The notes: generated from the sequence alone by a model not told the origin. Numbered from the stretch's first letter, positions 1-12,436 are shown. The stretch is DNA of 64,000 nucleotides from Dryococelus australis (GCA_029891345.1 CM057009.1:213348120-213412119); one strand, 5' to 3'. Translations and numbers: made by a program.

Positions 1-427
1 GGAGCCGTTGCGTAACTGTGTCGCACGTTGTAGATAACGCTCTTGATACAGTTGACGAGCTGCTCTTCTATTACCTTCAGCTGTGCCATACCCAAGGATC
101 ATGTCATGTATTCCACAAACTTGTACTCAACCATGTAAATCGGAGACACAAAGGCGTATGAATGGGGCTCGAGGCATGGTAGATGTCGCGTGCCATCAGG
201 TGATTGTCTAAAGTAATGTACTGCCTACCCAGTTGCATATCAATATATGCACATCATAGATATTGCTCTTTTACTCAACGGAAGTGGACGAGTGATAGGC
301 TAAACCTGATTTGAAATGGTTTAGCACGGAAACGGTACGTTTCCGGACATGAGCTCCTAATCAAAAGATAGTCTACTTAGTCCCCTCTACAAGTCCTAGG
401 AGTTTAAAAGGGAAATTTCCGAGCATT

Positions 428-429
<2 letters not shown>

Positions 430-464
<35 letters not shown>
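430..464. repeat. (TA)n microsatellite
   Basis: About 17 uninterrupted TA units. The rest of 1-1031 is AT-rich and shows no gene. Confidence 0.95.
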
Positions 465-467
<3 letters not shown>

Positions 468-1031
468 TATGCGATTCTTATTCTTGCGATGGCTGTAAGG
501 GATTTTATGGTTGATACCTATATCTGAATTGAATGTTTTATAACCTTTTTCCAGCAAAACTCAACATGTAATTTAAAAAGACATTCTTTAAAAAGGAAAA
601 TCCCTCCTTCCCAAAACTTTCAAAATAAATTTTTTTCCGTTTTAAATTAATAAAATAATTAATTATTTTGTACTAACAATATTTATATTACAGTTGTGGA
701 GTCTGTTTCGTTTTCATGTTTAAACCTTGTAATATTTTATCAAGCTCTGAAAGAAGCCTTTGCTCTAACACTATTTTATTGATTTAATTTTCCCTAATAA
801 CATTTCCATTCCAACTTTGTTGCCCATGTATTGGTATGTTGTAAAGGAAAATCGAAGATTTTGGTGCAATATGCTGGCGTAGTAATATGTCTTTACTTCT
901 GCAATGCACAAATTAAATTTCATAAAAACACTAAGTAATTAATTGCTGTATATGAAGATAAGAAAAACATCATTGTAATGACCAAACTTTCATAATTTGC
1001 CTATTAATGTATAGACAGTAAGTATAGATTT

Positions 1032-2025
1032 ACAGAAAAAAGTATAATGATGCTGCAACAAAAAAATGTTATTGAGGCATTTCTGTAATATTTTATGCTG
1101 TATTGACATGAATAGCTTGTGCAAAGTTACTTAATGTTAACCATTTAAAGTATTATTTTCCTGTAGTGCAAACATACTGTTGAAGTGATAATGTTAACAA
1201 AGCTTCTAAGTAATGTTCCCGCAACCAAAAGTTGTATTACGCTAAAATTAACAGGAAGAACAAAATATTTTGTGTTACTGTGACATTAAAGTAATGTTCT
1301 ACCTACACAAGGTTACGCTAACTTGGCATTGTAAAAATGGCTGATAGTAGTGTACAGCGATAACGTCGTAAAATGAAACCATTGTATTTAGATTTTAAAG
1401 CACAATTTGGAATCTTAGTGTAGCTTTGACTATCTCTCAAAACTTTCAAAGCAGTTTATGTGTGCCAATAATGCATATAACCCTATTTATAGAACATAAA
1501 GTATGTCCACGTAACTAAAGAGAGTTGCAATTTGTCGTTATGTTGTAGTCAATACTTACAATACGAAACTCGCTTAAACATGTCAGGATAGTGCAGTTGT
1601 TAGGATGTCGGGTTTTGTGAAATGAAGAATATTAAGCACTCCTGGCACGGGTTTGTTCCCCTTCCAGTCTGTAATTTTTTTTCGTTGGCAATATTCGTTT
1701 TTGTGATAAAATAATGGTACTTAATTTATTTTAAATATTAATGTTTCTTTTTTTAAAGTAAATGTGTACAACAACATTTTTAAAACAAATATTCACTTCA
1801 GTTTAAAACAAAATTAATTTTGCCACAACATAACACCGCCTTAATGTTGCTAGTATAGTAAGAAGATAATGATGTTACAAGAGTACTTATTTTTCCGGTA
1901 ACATTAATAGCTTAACATTATATTACATTAACAGCAACATTTGTTACTGATGGGTCCTAGTTAACAACAAATTTATGCTGTAGTAACAATAATACTGTTG
2001 CCACAACATTAGACCTTTTTTCTGT
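1032..2025. mobile_element. MITE-like element with about 24-bp terminal inverted repeats
   Basis: The left end ACAGAAAAAAGTATAATG (1032) matches the reverse complement of the right end (ending 2025), with the shared core ACAGAAAAAAG followed by TAATG. The interior has no coding capacity and many short TAATGTTA/TAACATTA-type words. A second, end-only copy lies inverted at 32685-32875. No superfamily is assigned. Confidence 0.65.
1587..1675 (+). repeat. Possible tRNA-derived SINE head
   Basis: The stretch has an A-box-like word (TGCAGTTGTTAGGATG) and, about 50 bases on, a B-box-like word (CACGGGTTTGTTCCC), followed by a T-rich tail. A similar arrangement occurs near 44050-44120. I cannot fold a convincing tRNA, so this is only suggestive. 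Confidence 0.25.
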
Positions 2026-2419
2026 GTAGCAAAATGCATATATTCTTGGAGTCCATAATGCGTGACTGCCTACATTCACGTCGTCATTCAGTCCATGAAC
2101 GTATTAATTGCGGTAGCATAACACAGAATACAAAATCTCAAATAATTTGTTTCGTTAGCCAATAAATAATAGTCATAATGACAGATGTTTATTATAATGT
2201 CTTCCCTTGTTTGACTACACTACGATTTCTCCCCATATAAAACAGTTTAACGACAAGCATTTTGTAGGGAAATGTGGTATAATGTTTAAAAGAGAAAGAT
2301 TCATATTTATTGTTTAAATGGAAAATACTTCTCAAATAAAAGTTTTATTAATAGAATTAAAATAATAAACCTTTTGTCATTTAATGTTTTGAATATCATC
2401 TCCACTTTCTTTACCACAG

Positions 2420-2588
2420 CTATGCCATGGATGGCTTGAGTGCTGCGGGATTAAAAGTGTTTCTTCACCCAGTATCTGTGAATGGTTCTACTCCCGGATT
2501 CGACCGTGTTCTTTGGAACTCTAAGGACCCTACTAACAAGAAGTGGATAAATGCCGAATTACTCTACACTTACAATACTGATCATCAG
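2420..2588 (+). CDS. MAM-domain protein, internal exon 1 (C-terminal half of a MAM domain)
   Basis: The exon opens after a pyrimidine-rich tract ending in CAG (2417-2419) and closes before GTAAAATATG (2589). The first base completes a split codon; 56 codons follow without a stop and end in phase 0. The peptide has the mid-MAM pattern: a Tyr-x-Met-x-Gly start (YAMDG), a beta-strand LKVFL, a LW pair (VLWNSKD) and a W-x-x-A (WINAELL) before a final strand. MAM domains are extracellular adhesion/oligomerisation modules of about 170 residues. The next exon continues the domain in the same phase. The upstream exon was not found in 1-2419. Multi-MAM proteins of the MALRD1 type are a plausible family, but the exact orthologue is not identified. 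Confidence 0.88.
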
Positions 2589-3769
2589 GTAAAATATGAC
2601 TAATGTTGAATTATTTTTCTTTGTTTTGGTTTGCATTGATGGTATATAAACTTTAGACGTTACATATAATGTGTTGCTGATGTATTATATTTTCATTATA
2701 TTTAAATTTATTAATAAATATGTACTAGACTCCGCATATCCATGAGCTTCATCTGCCCATCTTGTTTCTATGAAACGCAAGTAAATAAATAACAACTTCT
2801 GAGTAAGGTTTTGCCTTTGAAATATTATGGGTTAACACATATAACACTAGTTACATGTAGTGTCCGGTTTTCCCATTTTTCATGCAGAAATAAACTACTG
2901 CTTTTTTGCTATGAATGTTTTGTGTAATATTGTATTATAAATACTACTGTAACTTGAAAAAATTATGTACATACTCTTTAAAAAAAGTAACATGTAGATG
3001 AATATATACAAATCTATTGAAAAAATTTATTATTGTTTTATGATATTTGTTAAACACAGGGTTAATGATGTAGTATGGGTCCATTAAAACATTTCATTAG
3101 GTGACCCTGATAGACTGAGTTAAATATTGACCTTGGCATCTAGGTACTGGGTGATTTCAAACTAAAATATTTTAAAATAGGAAAACGACCTTATATTTAA
3201 AGAAAATTGACATCTATATAATTTTATTTCAACTCACTCATTAAGGTCCACATAAGAAGTCGCCTTCTATCCAACTGCCGTCCTGAATATATATTGCTTG
3301 TTTATAAACATTTTTATACGTGGTATTTTAATTACATGAATAAAATAGTTAAATTCGAATCAATAAAAAAAAAAATATGTTTGGCTGTGTTGGGGACACT
3401 GCCGTTAGTTTTGCGTGAATACGTCTACGTTCACGCGCTCGGATGCCTTAATATAAATTTTTTTAAGTTCTCGACACCGCTTCACCCGATCCTATGGGAT
3501 TTTTGGATATCACTGGATTGCTTTTGAGACGTTCTTTACAACCGCATACGATTTCTGTATTTCGACTAGGCTTTTAGATGAGTATAGGCCGAAATTGTGT
3601 TACGTTTTCTCAATTTTTTTTCATTAAACTCATACAATTTATCCATAACCACGCTACACAAATGTTTTTATAGAAGCAATCAATTGATATTGATGAGATC
3701 TGTCGATTGAAACTTAAACGAGCGTCATATATTCTCCTAGTCAAAAGTTATACTACGCGGAAGTTATGA

Positions 3770-4170
3770 GACGTGGCGAAACGAACTTAAAATTGCGCCC
3801 CCCGCCCTTTTCTCTTTTGATGCTTTCCAGTCCTTACTCAGCGTAACATATTCATTGACACTTTGAAAATCGAGCGGTGTAATTGAATTATGAATGTAGA
3901 TGACATATTCGGAACTGCATTGCCAAACTGTATCCCCCGATTTTGTTACCATCTGATTTTTCTGGATTGCCTCCCGCTATGGTTTCAAATTTGAAGACTT
4001 TTTCACCTCAAAAAGACTTCTCTGCAGACGAATTTCGGTTCGAGATTTACATTCGTTTGGTTCGCGACAAGTGTCTCAACTCGACAAGGTTCTCAACTAA
4101 ATCGCGCGATGATCAAAGTGCCACAATTACAAACTGGCAAACCACCACTAAGGTTCAAATATATTGTTGG
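3770..4170 (+). mobile_element. Tc1-like element remnant, 5' region
   Basis: Bases 3772-4030 match, in inverted orientation, 37250-37510. Both contain a GCGCCCCCC block, a word near CCCCCGATTT, and the region just before a transposase start. In the 37-kb copy this leads into a Tc1-type helix-turn-helix; here the following coding part is too decayed to call. Confidence 0.5.
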
Positions 4171-4676
4171 AAATAGAAATTGCTACACCTGTTAGGTGTC
4201 GTCCATTTCCAATAAACTCAATACCACATGCAGTACTTATTGCACAATTTTAATGGTTACATACTGTCGCAGAAGCGTAATCGCAACGCGTGGCCAGAAC
4301 TCAGTCTTTAAAGGGCAGTACAACAGACTTGAAAAGAAAAAGTCTGCATGTGAAAAAATAATCAGTATGCCGCGGCGTCGTTATTGTGAAAATCACCAAC
4401 AAGACCCAGTAGTATGGAGTTGTAGGTCGGTCTGCACGAAGCCGGATGGTAAACTCTTCGTAAAGCGATTCATTTTTGTTATACTATCACCTCTGTGACA
4501 CAATGTGTGCAGACGTGGACAAAGGTGGAACTGTATGCGCATGTACCTCCCCTCCAACGTCTACCTTGTGACGTCAGCTTGGTTGCACGCGGGCAGACTC
4601 GGCTGCTAGACAACAGCAATAAGGCACTTTTTTTTACTTCAGCGTCAGTTTTGCGTGTATGTTTGGGAGAAGCAGA

Positions 4677-4827
4677 ATGCCAAACTATGCTGTTTACTGT
4701 TGCAACAGCCACTATAATAATAGAAAGGGGAAATACGTCAAAAACTTTTCCTTTCCCAATGATAATGAATTTTGTGTGAAGTGGATTGCTGCATGCAAAA
4801 GAAAAGATTAATTCTGTGTAAAGAGAG
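4677..4827 (+). pseudogene. THAP-domain fragment truncated by an LTR
   Basis: Starting at ATG 4677 the frame reads MPNYAVYCCNSHYNNRKGK and continues to a FSFPND turn and a VKWIAACKRKD helix, then a stop. This is the first half of a THAP zinc-binding DNA-recognition domain (Met-Pro start, first Cys pair, Phe-Pro, conserved Trp). The C-x2-H and AVPTIF-type part should follow, but the LTR begins at 4828. THAP domains occur in host regulators and in P-element transposases; which one this was cannot be told. Confidence 0.6.
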
Positions 4828-5453
4828 TGCTGCGGCTGGACTCTGTAAGGGTTGCCAAGCAGAAGGCGATGCAAGGCGCAGAGCGACCTCAGCCAGCCGA
4901 GCCATTGTACTAAAATAACAAATTCCGTGGGATTGAATGCGAGGTCAGGAAGGGAATATATAAGCTCGGAGCAATGGCGGCTCTGGGCGTCATCTTGCCT
5001 GCCGTCGCCGGAGGTTCTGCCCATGTCCTGCCAGACGAGAGGACCACCCGTGGTCCTACTTCATCTCCTGACGAGCCCGCTGTGGAGAGAGCTTCATCGA
5101 GAAGTCTTCATCTAGATGGTAATTATATTCCCTGATAGGGCGACTGAAGGCACGTCAGGGCTCGGGTCAAGCGAAGGCATTTAAGCTCCATCCCAGCAGA
5201 GTACAGAATTTCTCGCTTGAAGCTAATTGTTACTGATTAAAGGCACTAGCGCCTCTTGGAGTGAATGTCGGATGTGATCCAGCTTTCCTATAGCTCAATA
5301 ATTAGTTGTGTATAATTGAATTAATATACGCTTGCTTGAAGCATTATTGTATTGTTTATTGTTGAATAAAATTATTATTCTGTATTTGAGTGCTTTTCCA
5401 TCTAGTCCCCCTAGTTAATGCGTGACCTGGTCCCCTCAGGACAGGCCACAGCA
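4828..5453 (+). repeat. 5' LTR of endogenous retrovirus
   Basis: A 626-bp block repeated in the same orientation at 27576-28169. It has short inverted ends TGCTG...CAGCA, a TATA box (TATATAAG, 4957-4964) and an AATAAA signal (5365-5370), the expected U3-R-U5 order. A candidate primer-binding site starting TGGTGAAGGCGCC lies at 5456, three bases downstream. Exact target duplications were not found: AGAG on the left, AGAT after the right LTR. Confidence 0.75.
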
Positions 5454-5961
5454 AATGGTGAAGGCGCCTTAGCTTTCCCACCCTCCAATTTTATTTCGGA
5501 ATTGCCATAAAGTACAGATTAATAATCGAGAATTTTGTAAAGACGATTAGCACCGTCCACCTGCCAGCAGGGTTAGAATTCCCTCGAGTAGTCCGGGTCA
5601 ACGAATTCGCTGTAGTAAACGATAGTAAAAGAGTAAGCACTCATTCACAGCGTTGTGTGTTGTACTCTTTAGCAGAACTTCGCGGCCGTACCAGAGCAAG
5701 CGAGCAAGAACTGCCGCGTTAAAAATAGCTGCTCAGCCAGACAGTCGCCCAGTAAACTCAGTAGTGTAGTGTGTGTGAGCTTGGCTTTCAAATTTTAATG
5801 CATGCTTAACAACGGTTCCGCTTTTCGGACTAAATGTAATCTGCTTAAAGTATTTTCCACAAAGAGCGTGCGCACAAGTGGACAAGTAGGAAATAGAAAA
5901 GTTGGGAGTGTGCAAGTTGTTTCTTAACATATCTCACAGTGCAATGTAACACGATAATTTC

Positions 5962-8188
5962 ATGTCAGACAAACCCACACCATCTTTCGCAAAAACAGCC
6001 AGGACCAATTTTAAACATGCTATTATAGATCTTTTAGACACACAAAAGAAATTACACGCTCAAAACATAACCAGCACAGAAAAATTTCATCAATTAATAG
6101 CATCAGCAGAGAAACTACTAAACGGAAATCCAGAACTTGTTGAACAAGTTGACACAAACTCAACACGCATTACACCGAGCCTTATTACTAAAATCACAAA
6201 TAGCGGCCTTCTGCCATCAACACCCCCACCCTCATACGAAATCACAACACACCACGTTACAGATTACCTCACACCTATACAGATTGACAGCACAATAGAA
6301 CCAATATACGAGAACTCACCACTAACTTTACCACTTGAATTACAACAGCACCCTAACATGGCAAACCCACCACCAGTAAACGTTATCGTCCAATAGCCCA
6401 AGTCATTTACAAGATTTTCATTTGACGGTATCGAAAAATGGCCTGAATTTCTAGAGTAATATAACCATGCTGTGGAAAATAATAATTGGGACGAAACTGA
6501 GAAATGGTGCAGGCTCAAATATTATGTCACAGGGTCCGCGAAACACACATTAGAGATTAACTTTCAGACACAGGCAGGGCATGTAACATGGAATGATATC
6601 ACTAAATTGAAAAACACATTTTCCACACCTGCAAACGAAGAGCACTTGAAAAACTTACTATACAAAAAAAAAAGTTGAACGAAAGTTCACAGATACATAT
6701 TGAGAACTTATTATTCTACAGGAGGAAATACAATCCGAATGTAACAGACGCAAACATCGCGGACAAAATTGTCGGGTTGAAAAACGACACAATCGAAGGT
6801 TTGCTCACAAATATTCAAAGATTAGAGGTCGGGTTGTTCCCCTACAACCAGGCAATAACGGGACAGCAAATACACGCAGACACATATTCACTGAGGGCTG
6901 AGGTAGTGAAATTAAAAGAGGAAATCGCTAATTTGGCACTGCAGAGAAAAACCCTACACATACAGAAAACCACAGATATACAATAACACGCAGACACCTC
7001 AGTACTACAAATACAACATGCACAGACAAAACTAACAACACGTTGTTCTAATCAAAGAGTACGTACAGCCTCCAAAGAGATACAACCCCCAACAGGCAAA
7101 GCGAAAACCGTCACAAAACGGTAACGTTCAAAGAAACAACAATTTTCGGACAAACCCGAGACAGTAAAATAACCCCCAATTTCAGAACCAAACAAGAACA
7201 ACCAAACAACAAAATACAATCAACAAATAAACTCCTACACGAGGGGGCAATAGGCACCATCCCTACGGACAAAAGACAAGGTAAGGTGCAAAAATCCCAA
7301 AATCACAGGTACAGTCAGGCAGGGTACTTAAGAGACGTACGGAAAAACCAGGCACAACCACGGAAGGACGAACATATGTTTCCCCACCACACTAACAAAA
7401 AATACAGGCACATTTAGTGGCAAATATAACGAGTGCATGTGTGCAACCAGATGTTAATGTAAAATGCATAAATAATGCCTGCGAGGCTCTATTTAGTAAG
7501 AGATACCCACGCGCGCATACGCGGACATTGCGAAGTTTAATTCCTGCGGGGAAAACTTTCAGCTACAGCAGAAAGAAAATATTCAAGTCAAACATAACTG
7601 TTCAAAATATGAAAACACGGAAACCAGATTATCAAAGAAATTAAATGCAGGTCAGGAGCGAACAAGCCTAACACTGACACCACACACAAGGACACGGCGT
7701 CACGTAAACATATCACGGCGCCCGTGAAAGCCAAGAAGGTACACATCACGGAAGCAGCGACGCACGCCGAGGTCGGGCCCGTGGAATGCACCAGTCAGCG
7801 CGATCGTGACGTCAGCGCACGCACTGCCTACATAGGACCGCGGTCGCTGGCGGCCATGACGTGTGCGTTGTGCATAAACCAGGGTCACCAAGCCGCGGAA
7901 TGTCCACGCTTCCCAAATAAATCACACTCATTTAACACAGACATCAATGAGAGGTTCAAGAAATTTAAAAGACAGTTTGATTTGACACAAATTAGAATAC
8001 GCATCCCTAATGCGGAAACTGACAACCCACAGACATCACATGCCACTCATAATATCAACACGGAAAAAATTGGCAATGAAGAAATGCGCATGCAGAACCT
8101 GAGCCACCGATCCGGTCCACAGTACATATACAGACAAGCCCCACCAACCGGCAAAGACGAATGTCGCGTAAGATACGTGAAAACATAA
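5962..8188 (+). pseudogene. gag: Endogenous retrovirus gag (errantivirus-like), decayed
   Basis: The frame opens at ATG 5962. It carries a PPPSY motif near residue 88, a PPxY-type late-domain signal, then a capsid-like region across a stop near 6395 (FSFDGIEKWPEF, then a W-x-E-x-x-K-W segment, 6415-6680). After another frameshift 6675-6986 contains a helical region. A nucleocapsid zinc knuckle C-x2-C-x4-H-x4-C lies at 7862-7903, and the frame ends at 8188, adjoining the protease start. At least three frame breaks and a low-complexity A/C-rich stretch at 6987-7720 make it nonfunctional. Confidence 0.75.
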
Positions 8189-8539
8189 ATGTCGCACGTC
8201 CTTGTCCGGATTACGAGCAGATCATATAACGTGTTGCTCGACACAGGATGCTCGCGATCATGCATAGCGACCACACTTATACAAAAACACAAAAAGCAAC
8301 CAATAACCGAACAACACACACTAATGGGAGCAACTACCGACATCGACATACCCAAGTATAAATCCAATATGTATATCAATATTGCAGGGTATAACTTCAA
8401 CCAGGACTTCCTGCTAATCGATAATTTGAAATTAGATATCATAGTGGGAGTCGATTTTATAAAAAGTTATGACGTAGTACCGATACTGTCTAAAGACCTT
8501 ACGTACATATATGCTTACCACAATAAAGACATAATATAA
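8189..8539 (+). pseudogene. pro: Retropepsin (aspartic protease) segment of the endogenous retrovirus
   Basis: The 116 residues include the catalytic triplet in LLDTGCSRS and the second retropepsin strand IIVGVDFI. The order gag zinc knuckle, then protease, then RT fits Ty3/gypsy-type errantiviruses. The ATG at 8189 directly follows the gag stop. The RT region should follow; about 150 bases on, the sequence changes to Polinton DNA. Confidence 0.8.
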
Positions 8540-8701
8540 ATACCAATTAACACCAACCAAGTGGAATGCGACACAACTAATTGCATAGAACATTACATAA
8601 ATAAAACAGAATAATGGAAACATAAATGAAAACCTACCCCCATATAAAAAAAGCATAACTTAGGGAGAAGATATAAACAGGGGAGTTCTAGCGCAACTCA
8701 A

Positions 8702-8960
8702 TTTTCATCGAAAAATCGCCGTTTTTTGCTGCAAAATCAAGGTTTTATTGTTCCAAAATCATGGTTTGAAATTTAAGAAATTTAGCATTCTAAAAAAAAA
8801 CAAGCAAATTTACTCCATAATCAAGCATTTTTACCCCAAAGTCAAGTAAATTAACCACTTTTTCAAAAATGTCCGAGCAGGATGTGTGCCACCTTAAAAA
8901 ACAAGCTATTTTATCCCAAAATCAAGCAAATTTCTCCCTTTTCAAGCAAAAAATTAATGC
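8702..8960. repeat. Left terminal repeat region of Polinton 1
   Basis: Degenerate tandem words of the form CCAAAATCAAG/CCCCAAAGTCAAG recur every 20-40 bases. No inverted partner is present at the right end, so this is a single surviving terminus. Confidence 0.5.
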
Positions 8961-9067
8961 TTACTAGAAATAGCAATTTGCAAGCAAGCAATCTAAATAA
9001 ATCAAATTTAAGACAAAACCGAGTGAAACTATTAAAAAATACAATTGATAGAATTTATAGTTTTTAT

Positions 9068-9349
9068 TCAACAAAAGCAAAACACCAATACGACTTTTTT
9101 AATGTCTAAATATAAAGAGAAATCTGAAGCATAGCCATTACTGTTTCCATAATCCCAACCATCACAGTAATCCAAATCATAAATATCGTCTTTAAAATTA
9201 GAAAATTTATCTGATCTTAGATCATTTTTGTCGATTTTTAAAACAATTATAAAATGAACAAGATCCAATTCTTTTTCAATGGAAGTAGCTGTTTTTATAA
9301 TTTCACATCCAATATCCCAAAGTTCTAAAAGATCTAAAATTTGATGCAT
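9068..9349 (-). CDS. Unknown Polinton 1 open frame
   Basis: The 93 codons are acidic and rich in Asp/Leu, with an internal DDIYDLDYCDGWDYG stretch. It lies at the left edge of the Polinton and is transcribed toward the terminus. I recognise no domain. It may be a gene remnant or chance in AT-rich DNA. Confidence 0.3.
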   Translation of the reverse strand: MHQILDLLELWDIGCEIIKTATSIEKELDLVHFIIVLKIDKNDLRSDKFSNFKDDIYDLDYCDGWDYGNSNGYASDFSLYLDIKKVVLVFCFC

Positions 9350-9588
9350 TTATAATATTAAAAAATGTATATGTATATTTAAAAAAAGTTATGCTATGAG
9401 AAAATTTTTATTAAAATTATTATTTTTTATTGGATCGAAAATTCATAAAACTTTTAAATGCAACCTCTCAACTATGAGTCTAAAAAATTGTATTAAAATA
9501 TTGAAACAATTTCTTGTTTCTGTAAAATATTTTACATCGTCCATTTAATAAAATTCAAAAATTATATGTCCTCAGGGATATTTTCTTT

Positions 9589-10724
9589 CTAATAATCATA
9601 AGTTATATTTCGTTGGCTAATTAAAATAACATTACAAATTGTACCAGCCGGAACAGCTTTTTTGAAATCTACATTCAATTGTATATTTGTTTCTTTAACT
9701 ACTGCTGGTTTTCTATATATGCAGTCAATTACACATAAAGGTCTTCGTCCCCAAAATGAATAGTAATTGATATCGCCATAATAGTTTGTAGTTGTTTTAT
9801 AATAAAGTTCATTATTTCTGTATATAGTATCTAATTTTGATCTAGAATTTCTAAAATCATTAAAACCCAGAAACATTTTAAGACAAAGATCATTTTCAAT
9901 ATCTAGATTCCAATTTTCCTTTGTGAAATTTTCATTTCTTCCATTTTTAACAAAAAAAAATTCTTGCATTACAATGATCAAACAGTGAAGCATGTGCATA
10001 TTGCTCGGCGCGATTTTTTCTATTAGTTTGGAAACCATAATTACATAATCAGACATGTAAAATTGTAAATTATTAAACTGATATTTTATATCAAAGTTAA
10101 AAACAGTTGTCCCAGCAGGAACTTCTTTTTCTAATAATTGCCAATACCTAAAACCAATATGAATTTAGGATTTTTATATATTTTTTCTTTAATTGCAATT
10201 GATGTGTTTGCTTCGCATTCAACAATAGGCCACCAAATTTCTAATTTTTCAATAAAAATTCTACCTGGATCAGCATAAGTTTTATCAACTGAATCATCTG
10301 CTTTCTTAGTTTCATAAACAAATAAACAATTGTTATCAGATGAATTTCTAAAAAATCATTGATTTTATAACCACATTTCCAGTAAACTTCCCTATAAACA
10401 GATTTTACTCCAAATTTAGTATCAATAAAACAATTTTGTACACTTGGTGATATTAGCAAAATATTCATCATTGTGGAAGTTATTCCCGGATTATCAATAG
10501 CCTCAATAATATGTCCATGTTTTGAAATTTCTACTGTTGAAAACTGAAATGGAAAAAAAATTAGAACAAACATCAATATTATCTAATTTTTCGTATTTTG
10601 CCTCATTTCCAACTTTATCTGTCTTTAGTAGACGATACTCTTCCAAAACATAAGCATCGTTTGGAAAAGAAAAGCCATCTCCTATGGGAATATCAAACTC
10701 GAATCTGTTATTGTAAATATTCAA
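9589..10724 (-). pseudogene. Polinton 1 capsid-type protein, frameshifted
   Basis: Three overlapping minus-strand frames (10724-10503, 10576-10241, 10056-9589) form one coding stretch. It starts NRFEFDIPIGDGFSFPND, passes EISKHGHIIEAIDNPGITS, and ends in beta-rich sequence (VNLQ-type strands, then VPAGTICNVILISQ). The Ile-Pro start, alternating hydrophobic strands and position opposite the integrase block resemble Polinton structural proteins (double jelly-roll type). That assignment is recalled pattern plus inference, not proven. Several stops and frame breaks exist. Confidence 0.5.
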
Positions 10725-10823
10725 AATCCCCTCGTTTGATCAGTTGGGGGAAAAGGTTGTCTCTTAAATCTCTCAAAGCTTTTATAACTCATTTATAAGT
10801 AAAAAAACAAAATATCTACATAA

Positions 10824-11561
10824 ATGAAGGATTCAGGTGGAGTTCATCGAGTGAAATTGCTCATCGAGAAGTATAGAAATTATAATAATAGTCATGAGGT
10901 AGAATATGAAAAAAAAAAAAAAAAAAAAAAAGTAATAATATCTACCATTAATTCGTGTTGTTACAAAATATTGGCAAAAAGTAGAAGAATTAAATGAAGA
11001 ATATAAAAAGTTTTTACAGCACTAGTACCTTTCACTGCAAAAAATCTAGTTTATCCACCAACACCAGAAGAAACATAATTTAAAAAAGAATTATTCTCAA
11101 TATCACCAATGGGTGTTACTCCATTAAAAAATGTGCATCCTATAGCAGGTGTTACTACTATAAATCTCGGGAAATATATTTCTAAAAATATTAATGTTAT
11201 TAATGATAAATTTGGTTTACAAGGAGATGGACAAGGTTTTAAAATTGGAGATACAAAAGTAAAAATAGATGGCGATTTTCTATTTGTCAAAGATTAAAAA
11301 AATTAATTAACAATAGGCCTTACTAATTTGTTAGCTAAAGGTAGAAAAGATGATCTTGTAGATAAATCCACCGGTGAAGATAAATCTACTAATGAAAACT
11401 ATAAAAATTATGCAGAAATTGTTTTATTAACAAATGCAGCATATCAAAATTATGACCAAACTTTGACCGTAGCTTCGAGTATAGGTTGGAAGTATAATGA
11501 AATAATTAAACCAATTTATCACGAATATACAAACAATCTCCTAAATATGGTGAAGGTATAA
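10824..11561 (+). pseudogene. Conserved Polinton protein (DUF8207-like), decayed
   Basis: ATG at 10824 begins MKDSGGVHRVKLLIEKY. A poly-A tract (10909-10931) disrupts the frame. Downstream, 11109-11297 gives NLGKYISKNINV, then a FGLQGDGQGFKIGDTKVKIDG strand region, and 11328-11561 gives an ENYKNYAEIVLLTNAAYQNY helix followed by GWKYNEIIKPI. The order (K-IG-x-x-x-V-x-I, then an LL/Lys-rich segment, a Y-x-Y-x-x-I helix, and W-K-x-x-I-K-P-I) matches a protein I recall from arthropod Polintons. Its function is unknown. Confidence 0.5.
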
Positions 11562-11596
11562 AAAAATGTAATAGTTTGCCAAAATAACATATTTAG

Positions 11597-12436
11597 ATGA
11601 ACGATGTTAGAAAATTAATCGATAGATTGATAGTTATTCGTGGTGAAGAAAATGCTGGAAATAACAATTATTACAATGAAAAAGTAAGTATAATAAATAT
11701 GTTAAACAATCAATTTTCTGATTTTGTTTTTAAAAATCTGAAAGGAATTCCATATCTAATACGAGTTTTAAATGTAATTCCACACACATTTTGGAATTCC
11801 GAACACCATGGAAAAGGTGTTATAAATTGGACACTAAACAATTTAAATTTGCCTGAAATGCATTTGCCGGGTTATAATTATTGTGGACCATTTACAAAAT
11901 TAAATGAAATATTAGAAAGAGGAGATGAAGGAATAAATAAATTAGACGCAGCTTGTAAATTTCATTATATTACATATAGAGATTATAAAGATTTAGAATA
12001 TAGGCATAAAGCAGATAAAATCTTAAAAAAGAAGCAAAAGAAATCATATTAGATAAAAGTACTCTGAATTGTGAAAAAATTGCTTCTGCAGCTGTTGCCT
12101 CAGCTATGTTTACAAAAAGCAAATTAGGTTGGGGAATCGAAACGAAAAAATTAAAAATTTAAAGAAGGCAAAGGTTTCTTGCTAATCTTGCCATTGCCAA
12201 TACTCAAATAAATATTAAAAGAAAAAACCGGAAATGGTTTACATCATGGAGGAATTATTCCTCTCATAGTTGCTGCTTCAAATGGCTTTGGTGCTTTACC
12301 AGGAGTAGCTACTTCAATATATAATTTTGTTGAACAAACTAGCAAAAATGAAAAAGAATGAGAAGAATAAAAAAGACGTAATTTAGCAATGGAAAATAAA
12401 GCTGGAACTGGTGAGGCTGTGAAAAAAAAAGAGGAA
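11597..12436 (+). pseudogene. Parvovirus VP1-type phospholipase A2-like protein of Polinton 1
   Basis: The frame 11597-12052 ends in the signature region LPGYNYCGPFTKL, then RGDEGINKLDAACKFHYITY. These correspond to the Ca-binding loop (Y-x-G-x-G; here the second Gly is Phe) and the H-D-x-x-Y helix (here H-Y-x-x-Y) of the PLA2-like family in parvovirus capsids. After frame breaks, 12236-12400 encodes a Gly/Ala-rich hydrophobic tail (GGIIPLIVAASNGFGALPG) that could insert in membranes. The catalytic Asp is substituted, so activity is unlikely in this copy. In intact relatives a membrane-breaching role during entry is a reasonable inference. Confidence 0.7.

Noticed and set aside
1-2419. Preceding MAM exon
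   Set aside because: No open stretch with MAM motifs, a donor site and the right phase is visible.
4479-5024. A 181-codon minus-strand open frame overlapping the 5' LTR
   Set aside because: It spans the THAP fragment and the LTR antisense, shows no domain and has no counterpart in the second LTR.
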